Source: Mycobacterium scrofulaceum
GTDB taxonomy: Bacteria; Actinomycetota; Actinomycetes; Mycobacteriales; Mycobacteriaceae
DNA: 64,000 nt
NCBI RefSeq assembly: GCF_002086735.1
Contig: NZ_MVIJ01000033.1
Coordinates: 1-64,000, forward strand
Reading direction: 5' to 3'
Part shown: piece after piece, positions 9,857-19,605 of the stretch
Position numbering within the stretch: the stretch's first letter is position 1
Layout: each line of letters starts with the position of its first letter
The notes under the pieces: generated by a model
What the model was told of the DNA's origin: nothing
Databases searched by the model: none
What the model saw: only the letters and a program-made list of their open reading frames with translations
Position numbers and translations under genes: made by a program

Positions 9857-9866
9857 GGCTCCCCGT

Positions 9867-11303
9867 TCAGTATTCGATGTAGCGGACGACGTAGGGGGTC
9901 ATGCCGCTGGTGCGCACCGGCGCGACGCGGACCTTCAGCCCGATGTCGGGCGCCTCGAGCATCTGGCCGTTGCCCAGGTAGATCGTCACGTGCTGGGACC
10001 CGCCCGGCCCGTAGAAGATGACGTCGCCCCGGCGCATCTGCGAGGACGGGATCTTGCGGCCCAGGTTGTACTGCGAGCCCGAGTAGTGCGGCAGCTTGAT
10101 GCCCACCCCGGCGAACGAGTAGAGGACCAGGCCCGAACAGTCGAAGCCGGTGATGCCGGCGCCGGAGTCGATGCCCTTGCTGGGGCCGGCCGCGTTGCCG
10201 CCGCCCCAGGAGTAGGGCACGCCGATCTGTGATAAGCCGCGCCGGATCACGTATTCGCTGGCCTGCCGCCCGTACACCCGCGGGATCCGCCCGGCCGTCG
10301 CTCCCGGGGACGCGTTGGTGATGCCGGTGTCGTCGGGCTTGAGGATGCCGAGTTGCTGCAGGAAGTTGCGGCCGAGCCCGGCGGTGACCTGGGTCGACGT
10401 GGCCGAGATGCCCAGCACCTGGTTGATCACCGCGATCGGGTCGCCGGGAACGTTGGCGCTGGGGATCATCGGCAGGGTCGGGTCCCAGACGCCGTCCCAC
10501 CGGCGCGCCCCGCCCTGCGGCGCCGGGGCGCCCGACGAGCCGGTCTCCCACCGGTCCCCCGACGCCGGTGCGGCGGGCCCGCCCCGGCCGGCCGACCATT
10601 CCCGTTGCGCCGCTTCGAGTTTGGCCTGCGCCTCGTCGCGCTCGGCGGCCAGGCGGGTGATTTGCTGGCGCTGTTCGTCGAATTTGCGCCTGGAGTCGGT
10701 CAGTGCCGCCACCGCGGCGTCCTGGCTGCCCTTGGCGTCGGCCGCGGCCTTGTCGGCCTTCTGCTTGGCCAGCCGTGCCGCCGACTCCCTGTTCACCTGT
10801 TCGGTCCGCGCCCGCTGCAGCTTGGCCATCACCGTTTGGGAGCTCGCCGAAAGGGTCTTGGCGGCGGCTTCGGTGGCGATGATGTCGTCAGGGCTGGCGG
10901 CGGTCAGGTAACTGCTCGACGGGCCGTTCATATAGGTGGCCGCCGCGAAGGTGTCGAACCGCTGTTGCGCCGCGGCGATCGCGGCGTTGGCGTCCTTGAC
11001 CGCCTGCTGGCTGGCCTCCAGGTCGTGTTGGGCCGCGGCGGCGTTGTCCCGCGCGGTCTCGACGTCGACCAGGGCCTTGTTGACGCTCTCCTGTTCCGTC
11101 TGGATTTCGGCGCCGAGATTTTCCAGCCGCTGGTTGGCCTTGGCGACGTTGGCGATCAGCCCGGCCAGGCTGTCGGCGGCGGGATCACCGTGCGCCAGGC
11201 CCGGCGTGCAGAGCAGCAGTGCCACGCTCAGGACCGAGGGCACGACCGGCCGGACCAGCCTCGCGACCGGCCGCGCAGCGGAGCCCCGGCGTGTGCGTCT
11301 CAT
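9867..11303 (-). CDS. ripA: NlpC/P60 peptidoglycan endopeptidase RipA
   Basis: A 478-residue septal cell-wall hydrolase needed for daughter-cell separation in mycobacteria. A signal peptide (1 to about 39, ending LAHGDP) is followed by a long Ala/Gln/Glu coiled coil (about 45-245). A Pro/Gly-rich linker (about 247-280) and the catalytic domain (about 340-478) come next. Catalytic Cys lies in ITGFDCSGL and His in SQHVTIYLG. The coiled coil is the inhibitory region known from the M. tuberculosis protein. Length is close to the 472 residues of Rv1477. It is the first gene of the ripA-ripB pair; a candidate MtrA site lies about 160 bp upstream. Confidence 0.97.
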   Translation of the reverse strand: MRRTRRGSAARPVARLVRPVVPSVLSVALLLCTPGLAHGDPAADSLAGLIANVAKANQRLENLGAEIQTEQESVNKALVDVETARDNAAAAQHDLEASQQAVKDANAAIAAAQQRFDTFAAATYMNGPSSSYLTAASPDDIIATEAAAKTLSASSQTVMAKLQRARTEQVNRESAARLAKQKADKAAADAKGSQDAAVAALTDSRRKFDEQRQQITRLAAERDEAQAKLEAAQREWSAGRGGPAAPASGDRWETGSSGAPAPQGGARRWDGVWDPTLPMIPSANVPGDPIAVINQVLGISATSTQVTAGLGRNFLQQLGILKPDDTGITNASPGATAGRIPRVYGRQASEYVIRRGLSQIGVPYSWGGGNAAGPSKGIDSGAGITGFDCSGLVLYSFAGVGIKLPHYSGSQYNLGRKIPSSQMRRGDVIFYGPGGSQHVTIYLGNGQMLEAPDIGLKVRVAPVRTSGMTPYVVRYIEY

Positions 11304-11459
11304 TCGACTCAGGTCTCCTACGGCTCAACGCGACGGGCGGCGCCGGCCACAGAGTTCACTAACGGCGCCAAAGACAACACCAGCATCATTTGCTCCGTAC
11401 GTCACACTATTGGGCGTGCAAACGCTCCACAGAAATCGCACTCTCTACGTGCGTTTAAT

Positions 11460-11475
11460 GTGACCGAACGGTGAC
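11460..11475 (-). promoter_or_regulatory. Candidate MtrA box upstream of ripA
   Basis: On the minus strand this reads GTCACCGTTCGGTCAC, a direct repeat of GTCAC with a 6-base spacer and 11-bp period, one helix turn. MtrA of mycobacteria is known to bind paired GTCAC-type repeats and to control ripA. The site is 157-172 bp upstream of the ripA start, in a 240-bp gap with no gene. The repeat is seen; MtrA binding is inferred. Confidence 0.5.
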
Positions 11476-11543
11476 CTACCGTGTTTGCCGTTGAGCCCGC
11501 CCCAGCGACGGCCGACCGGACCGGCGGAGCCGGATACGGGTGG

Positions 11544-12086
11544 CTAAGCCGTGTTGGTGGGCGTCACTTCCTGCGCTCCCGGCGAATCCGTCGGCGTTGC
11601 TGGGCGCCGGCAGCGCACCTGCAGGACGCGCGTCGCGACGGCCGCCGCGAACACGGCGAGCAACAGGAAGATGGTCAGCCCGGTCCAGGGGAATTCCGGC
11701 GTGCTGAGCTCGTTCACGAAGTGCTGCGCCGAGACCACCGGATTGCCCGTCTTGGCGATGTCCTCGCCGGCCTCCAGGGTGACGCGCGGGAACTGGGTGC
11801 TGTAGCAGCCGACGTAACTCGGGCTCAGCGTCAGAACGGTGGCGTCGTGATAGTCGGCGCCGACGACGGTGGAGATGTCGCGCAGCGGGGTGTCGTTCGG
11901 GGGGTTGTGGTCGAGCAGCACGATCTTGAGGTTGATGCCCTTGGCGTGGGCCTCGTCGACGATGTGCAGCAGACCCGGCATATCCGCCGCGGGCGCGCTG
12001 ACACCGGTGGCGGCGACCTGGGCCTTGACCGCGGTCATGTCGACGTCTTGCGGGATGTAGACGGGTAGCACCGGGTGCGACGTCAT
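11544..12086 (-). CDS. Rv1476-like membrane-anchored protein
   Basis: A 180-residue protein with a folded N-terminal part (about 1-140, beginning MTSHPVLPVYIPQDV), one membrane helix at about 143-163 and a short charged, Pro-rich tail. The soluble part resembles the TPM-type domains found in some membrane-linked proteins, but I cannot name a function. The frame is open 26 codons upstream only because it runs through a palindromic repeat; the ATG at 12086 follows a GGAGGG ribosome site and gives a length near the M. tuberculosis protein. It is divergent from acn and lies upstream of ripA. Confidence 0.8.
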   Translation of the reverse strand: MTSHPVLPVYIPQDVDMTAVKAQVAATGVSAPAADMPGLLHIVDEAHAKGINLKIVLLDHNPPNDTPLRDISTVVGADYHDATVLTLSPSYVGCYSTQFPRVTLEAGEDIAKTGNPVVSAQHFVNELSTPEFPWTGLTIFLLLAVFAAAVATRVLQVRCRRPATPTDSPGAQEVTPTNTA

Positions 12087-12102
12087 GGTTCCCTCCTGCT
12101 CC

Positions 12103-12158
12103 ACCGTCACGCTGGCGTGGCGCTCGGCCACCGCGGTCACTCTAGCGTGACGGTCGCC
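12103..12158. repeat. Two palindromic repeat units upstream of the Rv1476-like gene
   Basis: Two imperfect copies of the dispersed palindrome lie at 12103-12127 (CCGTCACGCTGGCGTGGCG) and 12133-12158 (GGTCACTCTAGCGTGACGG). They lie directly before the ribosome site of the minus-strand gene and on the far side of the acn promoter. The second copy has the central CTAG seen in the perfect copy at 60755. When translated they give the false N-terminal extension Arg-His-Ala-Arg-Val-Thr of the longer reading frame. Confidence 0.8.
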
Positions 12159-12229
12159 GCGCATTCGGGGGTCGCGGGGGGTTTAAACCACCGACTCAGG
12201 CGACAAGACTGGACCTACGGGCGCCCCGT

Positions 12230-12235
12230 CATAAT
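12230..12235 (+). promoter_or_regulatory. acn -10 element
   Basis: CATAAT is a 5 of 6 match to the TATAAT consensus, placed 81 bp before the acn GTG. A start of transcription about 7 bases further on would fall inside the palindromic operator at 12237. I see no convincing -35 hexamer. Its role is inferred from its match and position. Confidence 0.5.
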
Positions 12236-12236
12236 G

Positions 12237-12252
12237 CAGGACAAGCGTACTG
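12237..12252 (+). promoter_or_regulatory. AcnR-type operator of acn
   Basis: CAGGACAAGCGTACTG fits every fixed position of the imperfect inverted repeat CAGNACnnncGTACTG described for the TetR repressor AcnR of Corynebacterium glutamicum upstream of acn genes (consensus from memory). It directly follows the -10 element, so a bound repressor would cover the transcription start. The likely regulator is encoded just downstream of acn at 15145. Confidence 0.8.
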
Positions 12253-12315
12253 TTAAAGTAGCACCGCACCGCCGGCACGGCCCGTCGGCGGGAGAACTTA
12301 ATCCCGGGAGTTGAA

Positions 12316-15132
<2,817 letters not shown>

Positions 15133-15144
15133 CCGTCACCGCCG

Positions 15145-15726
15145 GTGCCCAAAGTCAGCGAGGACCATCTGGCGGCGCGCCGCCGCCAGATCCTCGACGG
15201 CGCTCGCCGCTGCTTCGCCGAATACGGCTACGACAAGGCCACGGTGCGGCGGCTGGAGACGGCCATCGGAATGTCGCGGGGTGCGATCTTCCACCACTTC
15301 CGCGACAAGGACGCGCTGTTCTTCGCGCTGGCGCACGAGGATGCCGAGCGGATGGCCGACGTGGCGTCGCGCGAGGGCCTCATCCAGGTGATGCGCGACA
15401 TGCTCGCCGCGCCCGATCAATTCGACTGGCTGGCCACCAGGCTGGAGATCGCACGCAAGCTGCGCAACGACCCGGACTTCAGCCGCGGTTGGGCGGAGCG
15501 GTCGGCGGAACTGGCCGCGGCGACGACCGATCGGTTGCGCCGGCAGAAGGAGGCGCACCGGGTGCGCGACGACGTTCCCGGCGACGTGTTGCAGTGCTAT
15601 CTGGAGTTGGTGCTCGACGGGCTGGTGGCCCGGCTGGCCTCGGGCGAAGACCCGCGGCGGCTGTCGGCGGTCCTCGACCTGGTGGAGAAGTCGGTGCGCC
15701 GCAACGATTCTGGGCCGCAGGAATAG
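15145..15726 (+). CDS. acnR: TetR-family regulator, AcnR-like (Rv1474c-like)
   Basis: A 193-residue TetR repressor with an N-terminal helix-turn-helix (about 12-58, with ARRCFAEYGYDKATVRRLETAIGMS and the hallmark GAIFHHFRDKDALF) and an all-helical ligand domain. It starts at a GTG only 12 bp after the acn stop and so is cotranscribed with acn. C. glutamicum AcnR has the same position and represses acn, and an AcnR-type operator lies before acn here. Autoregulation of the acn-acnR operon is therefore likely. The symbol rests on this combined evidence rather than on sequence identity I could measure. Confidence 0.85.
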   Translation: MPKVSEDHLAARRRQILDGARRCFAEYGYDKATVRRLETAIGMSRGAIFHHFRDKDALFFALAHEDAERMADVASREGLIQVMRDMLAAPDQFDWLATRLEIARKLRNDPDFSRGWAERSAELAAATTDRLRRQKEAHRVRDDVPGDVLQCYLELVLDGLVARLASGEDPRRLSAVLDLVEKSVRRNDSGPQE

Positions 15727-15739
15727 CTGCGCCCCGGCG

Positions 15740-15949
15740 CTACACCCGCGCGGATCGCGAGGTGTGGTTGGGACCACCGCGGGCGCGCATCGTGGTGCCC
15801 GCCTGCAGCAGCATGCTGTGAATCGATCCGTATGACCTGCCGGTGGACGCGACCAGCGTGCGGATGCTGGCCCCGCCCTCGTAGGCGTTGCGCAGCTCGA
15901 ACAACAGCTGCTCGCGGGTCTTCTTCGACCTTTGCAGTGTCCTTTTCAT
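15740..15949 (-). CDS. Small helix-turn-helix protein (Rv1473A-like)
   Basis: A 69-residue basic protein whose middle (about residues 24-47, EGGASIRTLVASTGRSYGSIHSML) has the shape of a resolvase/Hin-type helix-turn-helix, so it is probably a DNA-binding protein. The ATG at 15949 follows a GGAGG ribosome site by six bases; a longer frame to 16027 is open but has poor coding character. It lies 79 bp downstream of the ABC-F gene on the same strand and converges on acnR with 13 bp between the stops. Target sites are unknown. Confidence 0.7.
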   Translation of the reverse strand: MKRTLQRSKKTREQLLFELRNAYEGGASIRTLVASTGRSYGSIHSMLLQAGTTMRARGGPNHTSRSARV

Positions 15950-16028
15950 GGATGCCCTCCGCGCCCGAACACGATCGCAAGCACCCAGAGTAGGAACCCG
16001 CCGCCGGCCGCGGGCGATTTCGAACAAA

Positions 16029-17657
16029 TCAGGCGAGCTCGATCAGGTCCCGGTATTCGGCGGACCAGAAATCCTCGGTGCCGTCGGGCAGCAGCACGAC
16101 GCGCTGGGGGTCGAGGGCCTCGGCCGCCCCGGGATCGTGCGTCACCAACACCACCGCACCCTGGTAGCTGCGCAGCGCGTCGAGGACCTGCTCGCGCGAG
16201 GCGGGGTCGAGGTTGTTCGTCGGTTCGTCGAGCAGCAGGACGTTGGCGGTGGACGCCACCAAGCCGGCCAGCGCGAGCCGGGTCTTCTCGCCGCCCGACA
16301 GGGTGCCCGCCGGCTGGTCGAGTTGCGGTCCGCTGAACATGAACGCGCCCAGCAGGCCGCGCAGGTCCTGCTCGCCGGAGTCGGGCGCGGCGTGGCGGAT
16401 GTTCTCCCAGACGCTGGCGTCGTTGTCGAGGGTGTCGTGCTCCTGCGCGAAATAGCCCATCCGCAAACCGTGTCCGGGCTCCAGGCCGCCGGTGTCGGGC
16501 TCCTCGGTGCCGGCCAAGAGGCGCAGCAGCGTGGTCTTGCCGGCGCCGTTCAGCCCCAGCACCACCACCCGCGAGCCGCGGTCGATGGCCAGATCGACAC
16601 CGCTGAACACCTCCAGCGACCCGTAGGACTTGCTCAGCCCCTTGGCGACCAACGGCGTGCGCCCGCACGGTGCCGGGATGGGGAACTTGATCCGGGCCAC
16701 CTTGTCGGCGACCCGCTCGTCGTCGAGCGCGGCCATCATCCGGTCGGCACGGCGCAGCATGTTCTGGGCGGCAACGGCTTTCGTGGCCTTGGCGCCCAGC
16801 TTGGCGGCCTGCGTGCGCAGCGCGGCGGCCTTGCGTTCGGCGTTGGTGCGCTCCCGGCGGCGCCGCTGCTCGTCGGTGGCCCGGGCGTCGAGGTATTTCT
16901 GCCAGCCCATGTTGTAGACGTCGACCTCGCCGCGCACGGCGTCCAGGAACCACACCCGGTTCACCACGTCGGCGAGCAACTCGACGTTGTGGCTGATGAT
17001 CACCAGCCCGCCGGTGTGCGACCGCAGGAAGTCCCGCAGCCAGCCGATCGAATCCGCGTCCAGGTGGTTGGTCGGCTCGTCGAGGAGCAGGGTGGTCGAG
17101 GACCCCGCACCGGTGTCGGACGCCGCGAACAGGATGCGCGCCAGCTCCACCCGGCGGCGCTGGCCGCCGGAGAGCGTGCGCAGCTTCTGGGTCAGCACCC
17201 GGTCCGGCAGGCCAAGGCTCGCGCAGATGCGGCTGGCCTCGCTCTCGGCGCCGTAGCCGCCCAACGCGACGAACCGCTCCTCCAGCTGTCCGTAGCGGCG
17301 GATGGCGCGGTCGCGGGCGTCGTCGTCGGCGACCTCGGCCATCAGCGCCTGCTGTTTTTCCAGGTCGGTGAGCAGAACGTCGAGGCCGCGGGCCGAGAGC
17401 ACGCGGTCGCGGGCCAGCACCTCGAGGTCGCCCTCTTTGGGATCCTGTGGCAGGTAACCGATTTCACCGGCGCGCGCGACCGACCCGGCGTAAGGCTCGG
17501 TCTCCCCCGCCAGGATGCGCAGGGTCGTGGTCTTGCCGGCGCCGTTGCGGCCGACCAGCCCGATCCGGTCGCCGGGCTGCACGCGCAGGTCCGGGCCGTC
17601 GGGTGAGAGCAGGATGCGCGCACCAGCGCGGACCTCGAGGTCCGTGGCCGTGATCAC
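16029..17657 (-). CDS. ABC-F family ATPase (Rv1473-like)
   Basis: A 542-residue protein with two ABC ATPase domains and no membrane segments. The first has Walker A GRNGAGKTT (about 36-44), signature LSGGQRRR and LLLDEPTNHLD. The second has GLNGAGKTT, LSGGEKTR and LLLDEPTNNLD. The charged Arg/Lys/Glu linker between them (about 255-330) is the ribosome-contacting P-site tip region of ABC-F factors. ABC-F proteins act on ribosomes in translation or antibiotic protection. M. tuberculosis Rv1473 has been linked to macrolide tolerance, from memory. Only 21 bp separate it from the echA12 stop upstream. Confidence 0.9.
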   Translation of the reverse strand: MITATDLEVRAGARILLSPDGPDLRVQPGDRIGLVGRNGAGKTTTLRILAGETEPYAGSVARAGEIGYLPQDPKEGDLEVLARDRVLSARGLDVLLTDLEKQQALMAEVADDDARDRAIRRYGQLEERFVALGGYGAESEASRICASLGLPDRVLTQKLRTLSGGQRRRVELARILFAASDTGAGSSTTLLLDEPTNHLDADSIGWLRDFLRSHTGGLVIISHNVELLADVVNRVWFLDAVRGEVDVYNMGWQKYLDARATDEQRRRRERTNAERKAAALRTQAAKLGAKATKAVAAQNMLRRADRMMAALDDERVADKVARIKFPIPAPCGRTPLVAKGLSKSYGSLEVFSGVDLAIDRGSRVVVLGLNGAGKTTLLRLLAGTEEPDTGGLEPGHGLRMGYFAQEHDTLDNDASVWENIRHAAPDSGEQDLRGLLGAFMFSGPQLDQPAGTLSGGEKTRLALAGLVASTANVLLLDEPTNNLDPASREQVLDALRSYQGAVVLVTHDPGAAEALDPQRVVLLPDGTEDFWSAEYRDLIELA

Positions 17658-17678
17658 ATCGTCTCCCTCGTGTCGTGG

Positions 17679-18488
17679 CTACTTGTCGTCGGTGAACACC
17701 GGCGGGCGTCGCTCCGCGCGCGCGGCAACCGCCTCTTCGAAGTTGGCGGTGAGCAGACGAACGAACAGCTGACCCAAGCCTTCGGCTTGCATGTGCCCTT
17801 CCAGGCTACCGGCGTCCAGGCCACTCCACAGTGTGCGCTTGGTCAACTCGATTCCCGGCCGCGAGAACGCGGCTATCCTCGCCGCGATCGCGTAGCAGGT
17901 GTCCAGCAGCTGCTCGTCGGGCACCTGGCACGACACCAGCCCGATGCGCTCGGCCTCCTCGGCGGTGACGTCGCGGCCGGTCAGCATGATTTCGAACGCC
18001 CGCGAGGAGCCGATGGCCCGGGGCAGCAGGTAGCTCAGCCCCAGTTCGCTGGCGGTCAGCCCGTTGTTGATGCCGGCCGCGCGAAAGTACGCACCCGTGG
18101 CGGCGACCCTGATGTCCGCGGCCAGCGCCAGACACAGCCCGCCGCCGATGGCCGGGCCGTTGACCGCGGCGATCACCGGCTGGTGCAGGCGCCGCAGCCC
18201 CAGGATGACCTCGTCGAGTACCTCCATGGAGCGCAGCGCATACGTCGGGCGGGTCAGCCCCTCGACGTGCGGCACCGAGCCCGCGGACTTGTGGTCGGCA
18301 CCCGACGAGAACCCCCGCCCCGCCCCGGTCAGCACGACGACGCGCACCGAATTGTCGTATCTGACCTTCTCCAGCGCCTCCTTGAGCGGCACCATGACGT
18401 CGAACGCCATGGAGTTCATCCGCTCGGGCCGATTGAGGGTTATCAGCGCGACGCCGGGCCGCGGGTGCTCTACCAGTACCAGACTCAC
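17679..18488 (-). CDS. echA12: Enoyl-CoA hydratase/isomerase family protein EchA12
   Basis: A 269-residue crotonase-fold enzyme expected to hydrate 2-enoyl-CoA in fatty acid degradation. The oxyanion-hole segments are visible as GRGFSSGADHK (about 57-67) and NGPAIGGGLCLALAAD (about 109-124). The usual second catalytic Glu region is represented by NNGLTASELGLSYLL, so the Glu is retained in this segment but its exact equivalence needs alignment. The start is a GTG at 18488. In M. tuberculosis (Rv1472) trxB1 precedes it; here a 485-bp gap lies upstream instead. Confidence 0.9.
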   Translation of the reverse strand: MSLVLVEHPRPGVALITLNRPERMNSMAFDVMVPLKEALEKVRYDNSVRVVVLTGAGRGFSSGADHKSAGSVPHVEGLTRPTYALRSMEVLDEVILGLRRLHQPVIAAVNGPAIGGGLCLALAADIRVAATGAYFRAAGINNGLTASELGLSYLLPRAIGSSRAFEIMLTGRDVTAEEAERIGLVSCQVPDEQLLDTCYAIAARIAAFSRPGIELTKRTLWSGLDAGSLEGHMQAEGLGQLFVRLLTANFEEAVAARAERRPPVFTDDK

Positions 18489-18637
18489 TCAAGCAACCTA
18501 GCGCGTGCCGGCGGACGGCCCGGCCGCTGGCGGGATCCTCTAGTTTCGGGCTCACGGTTTGGAGAGGGCTCCAAGTTTGCCGGCGACGGCGGCCGGGTAA
18601 TCATGACCGCCCCTCGCTTTAGCTTTTAAGGAAGCTC

Positions 18638-18937
18638 ATGCTCAGAGCACGCATCGACAGCTTCAAAGAGGATTGCCTGCTGTTCGTGGGCGCGCTGGCC
18701 GCTCTGCCCGCGTCACAGTTGGGCCTCAAATCGTGCGCCGCCACCAGGGCGGAGACCGAGGGACCTCGCAGCGGGTCCGCTTCCGGCGAGGCGCTGTCGG
18801 CCGCGGTGGGCGCGTGGGTTGCCACTCCCACGAACGGGGCGGCTTGGACGCCGCGCGCTCGCCAGCCGCATGCCTTGCGGTCGCACGATTCGGCGCGCGT
18901 CACGGCGGCAGAGGGCACGCGACTTCCGACCCCGTGA
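18638..18937 (+). CDS. Doubtful 99-codon ORF in the echA12-trxA gap
   Basis: The gap 18489-18973 (485 bp) between two minus-strand genes has no recognisable gene. This plus-strand frame is the best candidate: an ATG with AAGGAAG four bases upstream. The translation starts MLRARIDSFKEDCLLF, resembles nothing I know and turns low-complexity. Its third-position GC is visibly lower than that of neighbouring genes, and an overlapping minus-strand frame (18619-18945) is equally open. It may be a small accessory protein, or non-coding DNA left where trxB1 sits in M. tuberculosis. I favour non-coding but cannot decide. Confidence 0.25.
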   Translation: MLRARIDSFKEDCLLFVGALAALPASQLGLKSCAATRAETEGPRSGSASGEALSAAVGAWVATPTNGAAWTPRARQPHALRSHDSARVTAAEGTRLPTP

Positions 18938-18953
18938 CCGTCCACTGGGACGG
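18938..18953 (-). terminator. Candidate terminator after trxA
   Basis: A perfect hairpin CCGTCC-ACTG-GGACGG lies 20 bp past the stop of the minus-strand trxA gene. There is no T tract, as usual in mycobacteria. Function is inferred from structure and place. Confidence 0.45.
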
Positions 18954-18973
18954 CGGGTCGCCACGGGACGGTT

Positions 18974-19327
18974 CTATTCGCCTTGCTCGGCGATCGCCGC
19001 GTCGACGTCGAACGCCTTGACTTGCTGCACCAGGTCTTCGAGGGCGGCCGGCGGCAGCGCCCCCGGCTGGTTGAAGAGCAGTTTGCCCTTCTTGAAGGCC
19101 ATCAGCGTGGGGATCGAGCGGATCTGGGCGGCGGCGGCCAACTGCTGTTCGGCCTCGGTGTCGACCTTGGCGTGCACGATGTCGGGGTGCTTCTCCGAGG
19201 ACGCCTGGAAAGTGGGCCCGAACTGGCGGCACGGGCCGCACCAGGACGCCCAGAAATCGACGAGCACGATGTCGTTGCCCTCGATGGTTTCGTTGAACTT
19301 CTCAGCAGTGAGATCGAGTGTTGTCAC
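18974..19327 (-). CDS. trxA: Thioredoxin (Rv1470 TrxA-like)
   Basis: A 117-residue cytosolic thioredoxin with the intact active site WASWCGPC (about residues 25-32) and the conserved cis-proline segment IRSIPTLM. The open frame extends 43 codons further upstream, but the homology to M. tuberculosis TrxA begins at the GTG at 19327 (TTLDLTAEKFNETI). In M. tuberculosis the gene lies between ctpD and trxB1; neither neighbour is present here, so this thioredoxin has lost its linked reductase and metal-pump genes. A divergent fadE15 starts 278 bp away. Weak ribosome site. Confidence 0.93.
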   Translation of the reverse strand: MTTLDLTAEKFNETIEGNDIVLVDFWASWCGPCRQFGPTFQASSEKHPDIVHAKVDTEAEQQLAAAAQIRSIPTLMAFKKGKLLFNQPGALPPAALEDLVQQVKAFDVDAAIAEQGE

Positions 19328-19605
19328 ATTTGCCGTAACGCCGGAACGCGGCGTGATGTTCCCGGGCAGGAACCCGCCGCGCTCGGGCGACGCCGGCACA
19401 CAGACCGGGGGGCCGGGCTCAGCCGGGCCCCGTTTCCGGGTATGCCTCGCGCGCAACGGAAGCGGGCATGCGCCCGGTTCGCCGCGACGACATCGGCGCG
19501 TAACCCGCCCGCGGCCCGCCGTAGGTTACGGTTGCGTACGTTTTCCCACGTCGGACACACTGAGACGGACGATCCGCCGCCTCGGAGACCAGTGAGGGAA
19601 TCGCG

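Noticed and set aside
15997..16014. Hairpin CCCGC/GCGGG between the ABC-F and HTH genes as a terminator
   Set aside because: Five-base GC stems are frequent by chance at this base composition, and the downstream gene appears to share the transcript.
16029..17657. ABC-F gene as a membrane transporter ATPase
   Set aside because: It has two ABC domains with the charged ABC-F linker and no membrane partner gene nearby, so transport is unlikely.
18489..18973. Remains of trxB1 in the gap
   Set aside because: No reading frame shows the FAD or NADPH motifs or the CxxC of thioredoxin reductase, so a pseudogene cannot be supported.
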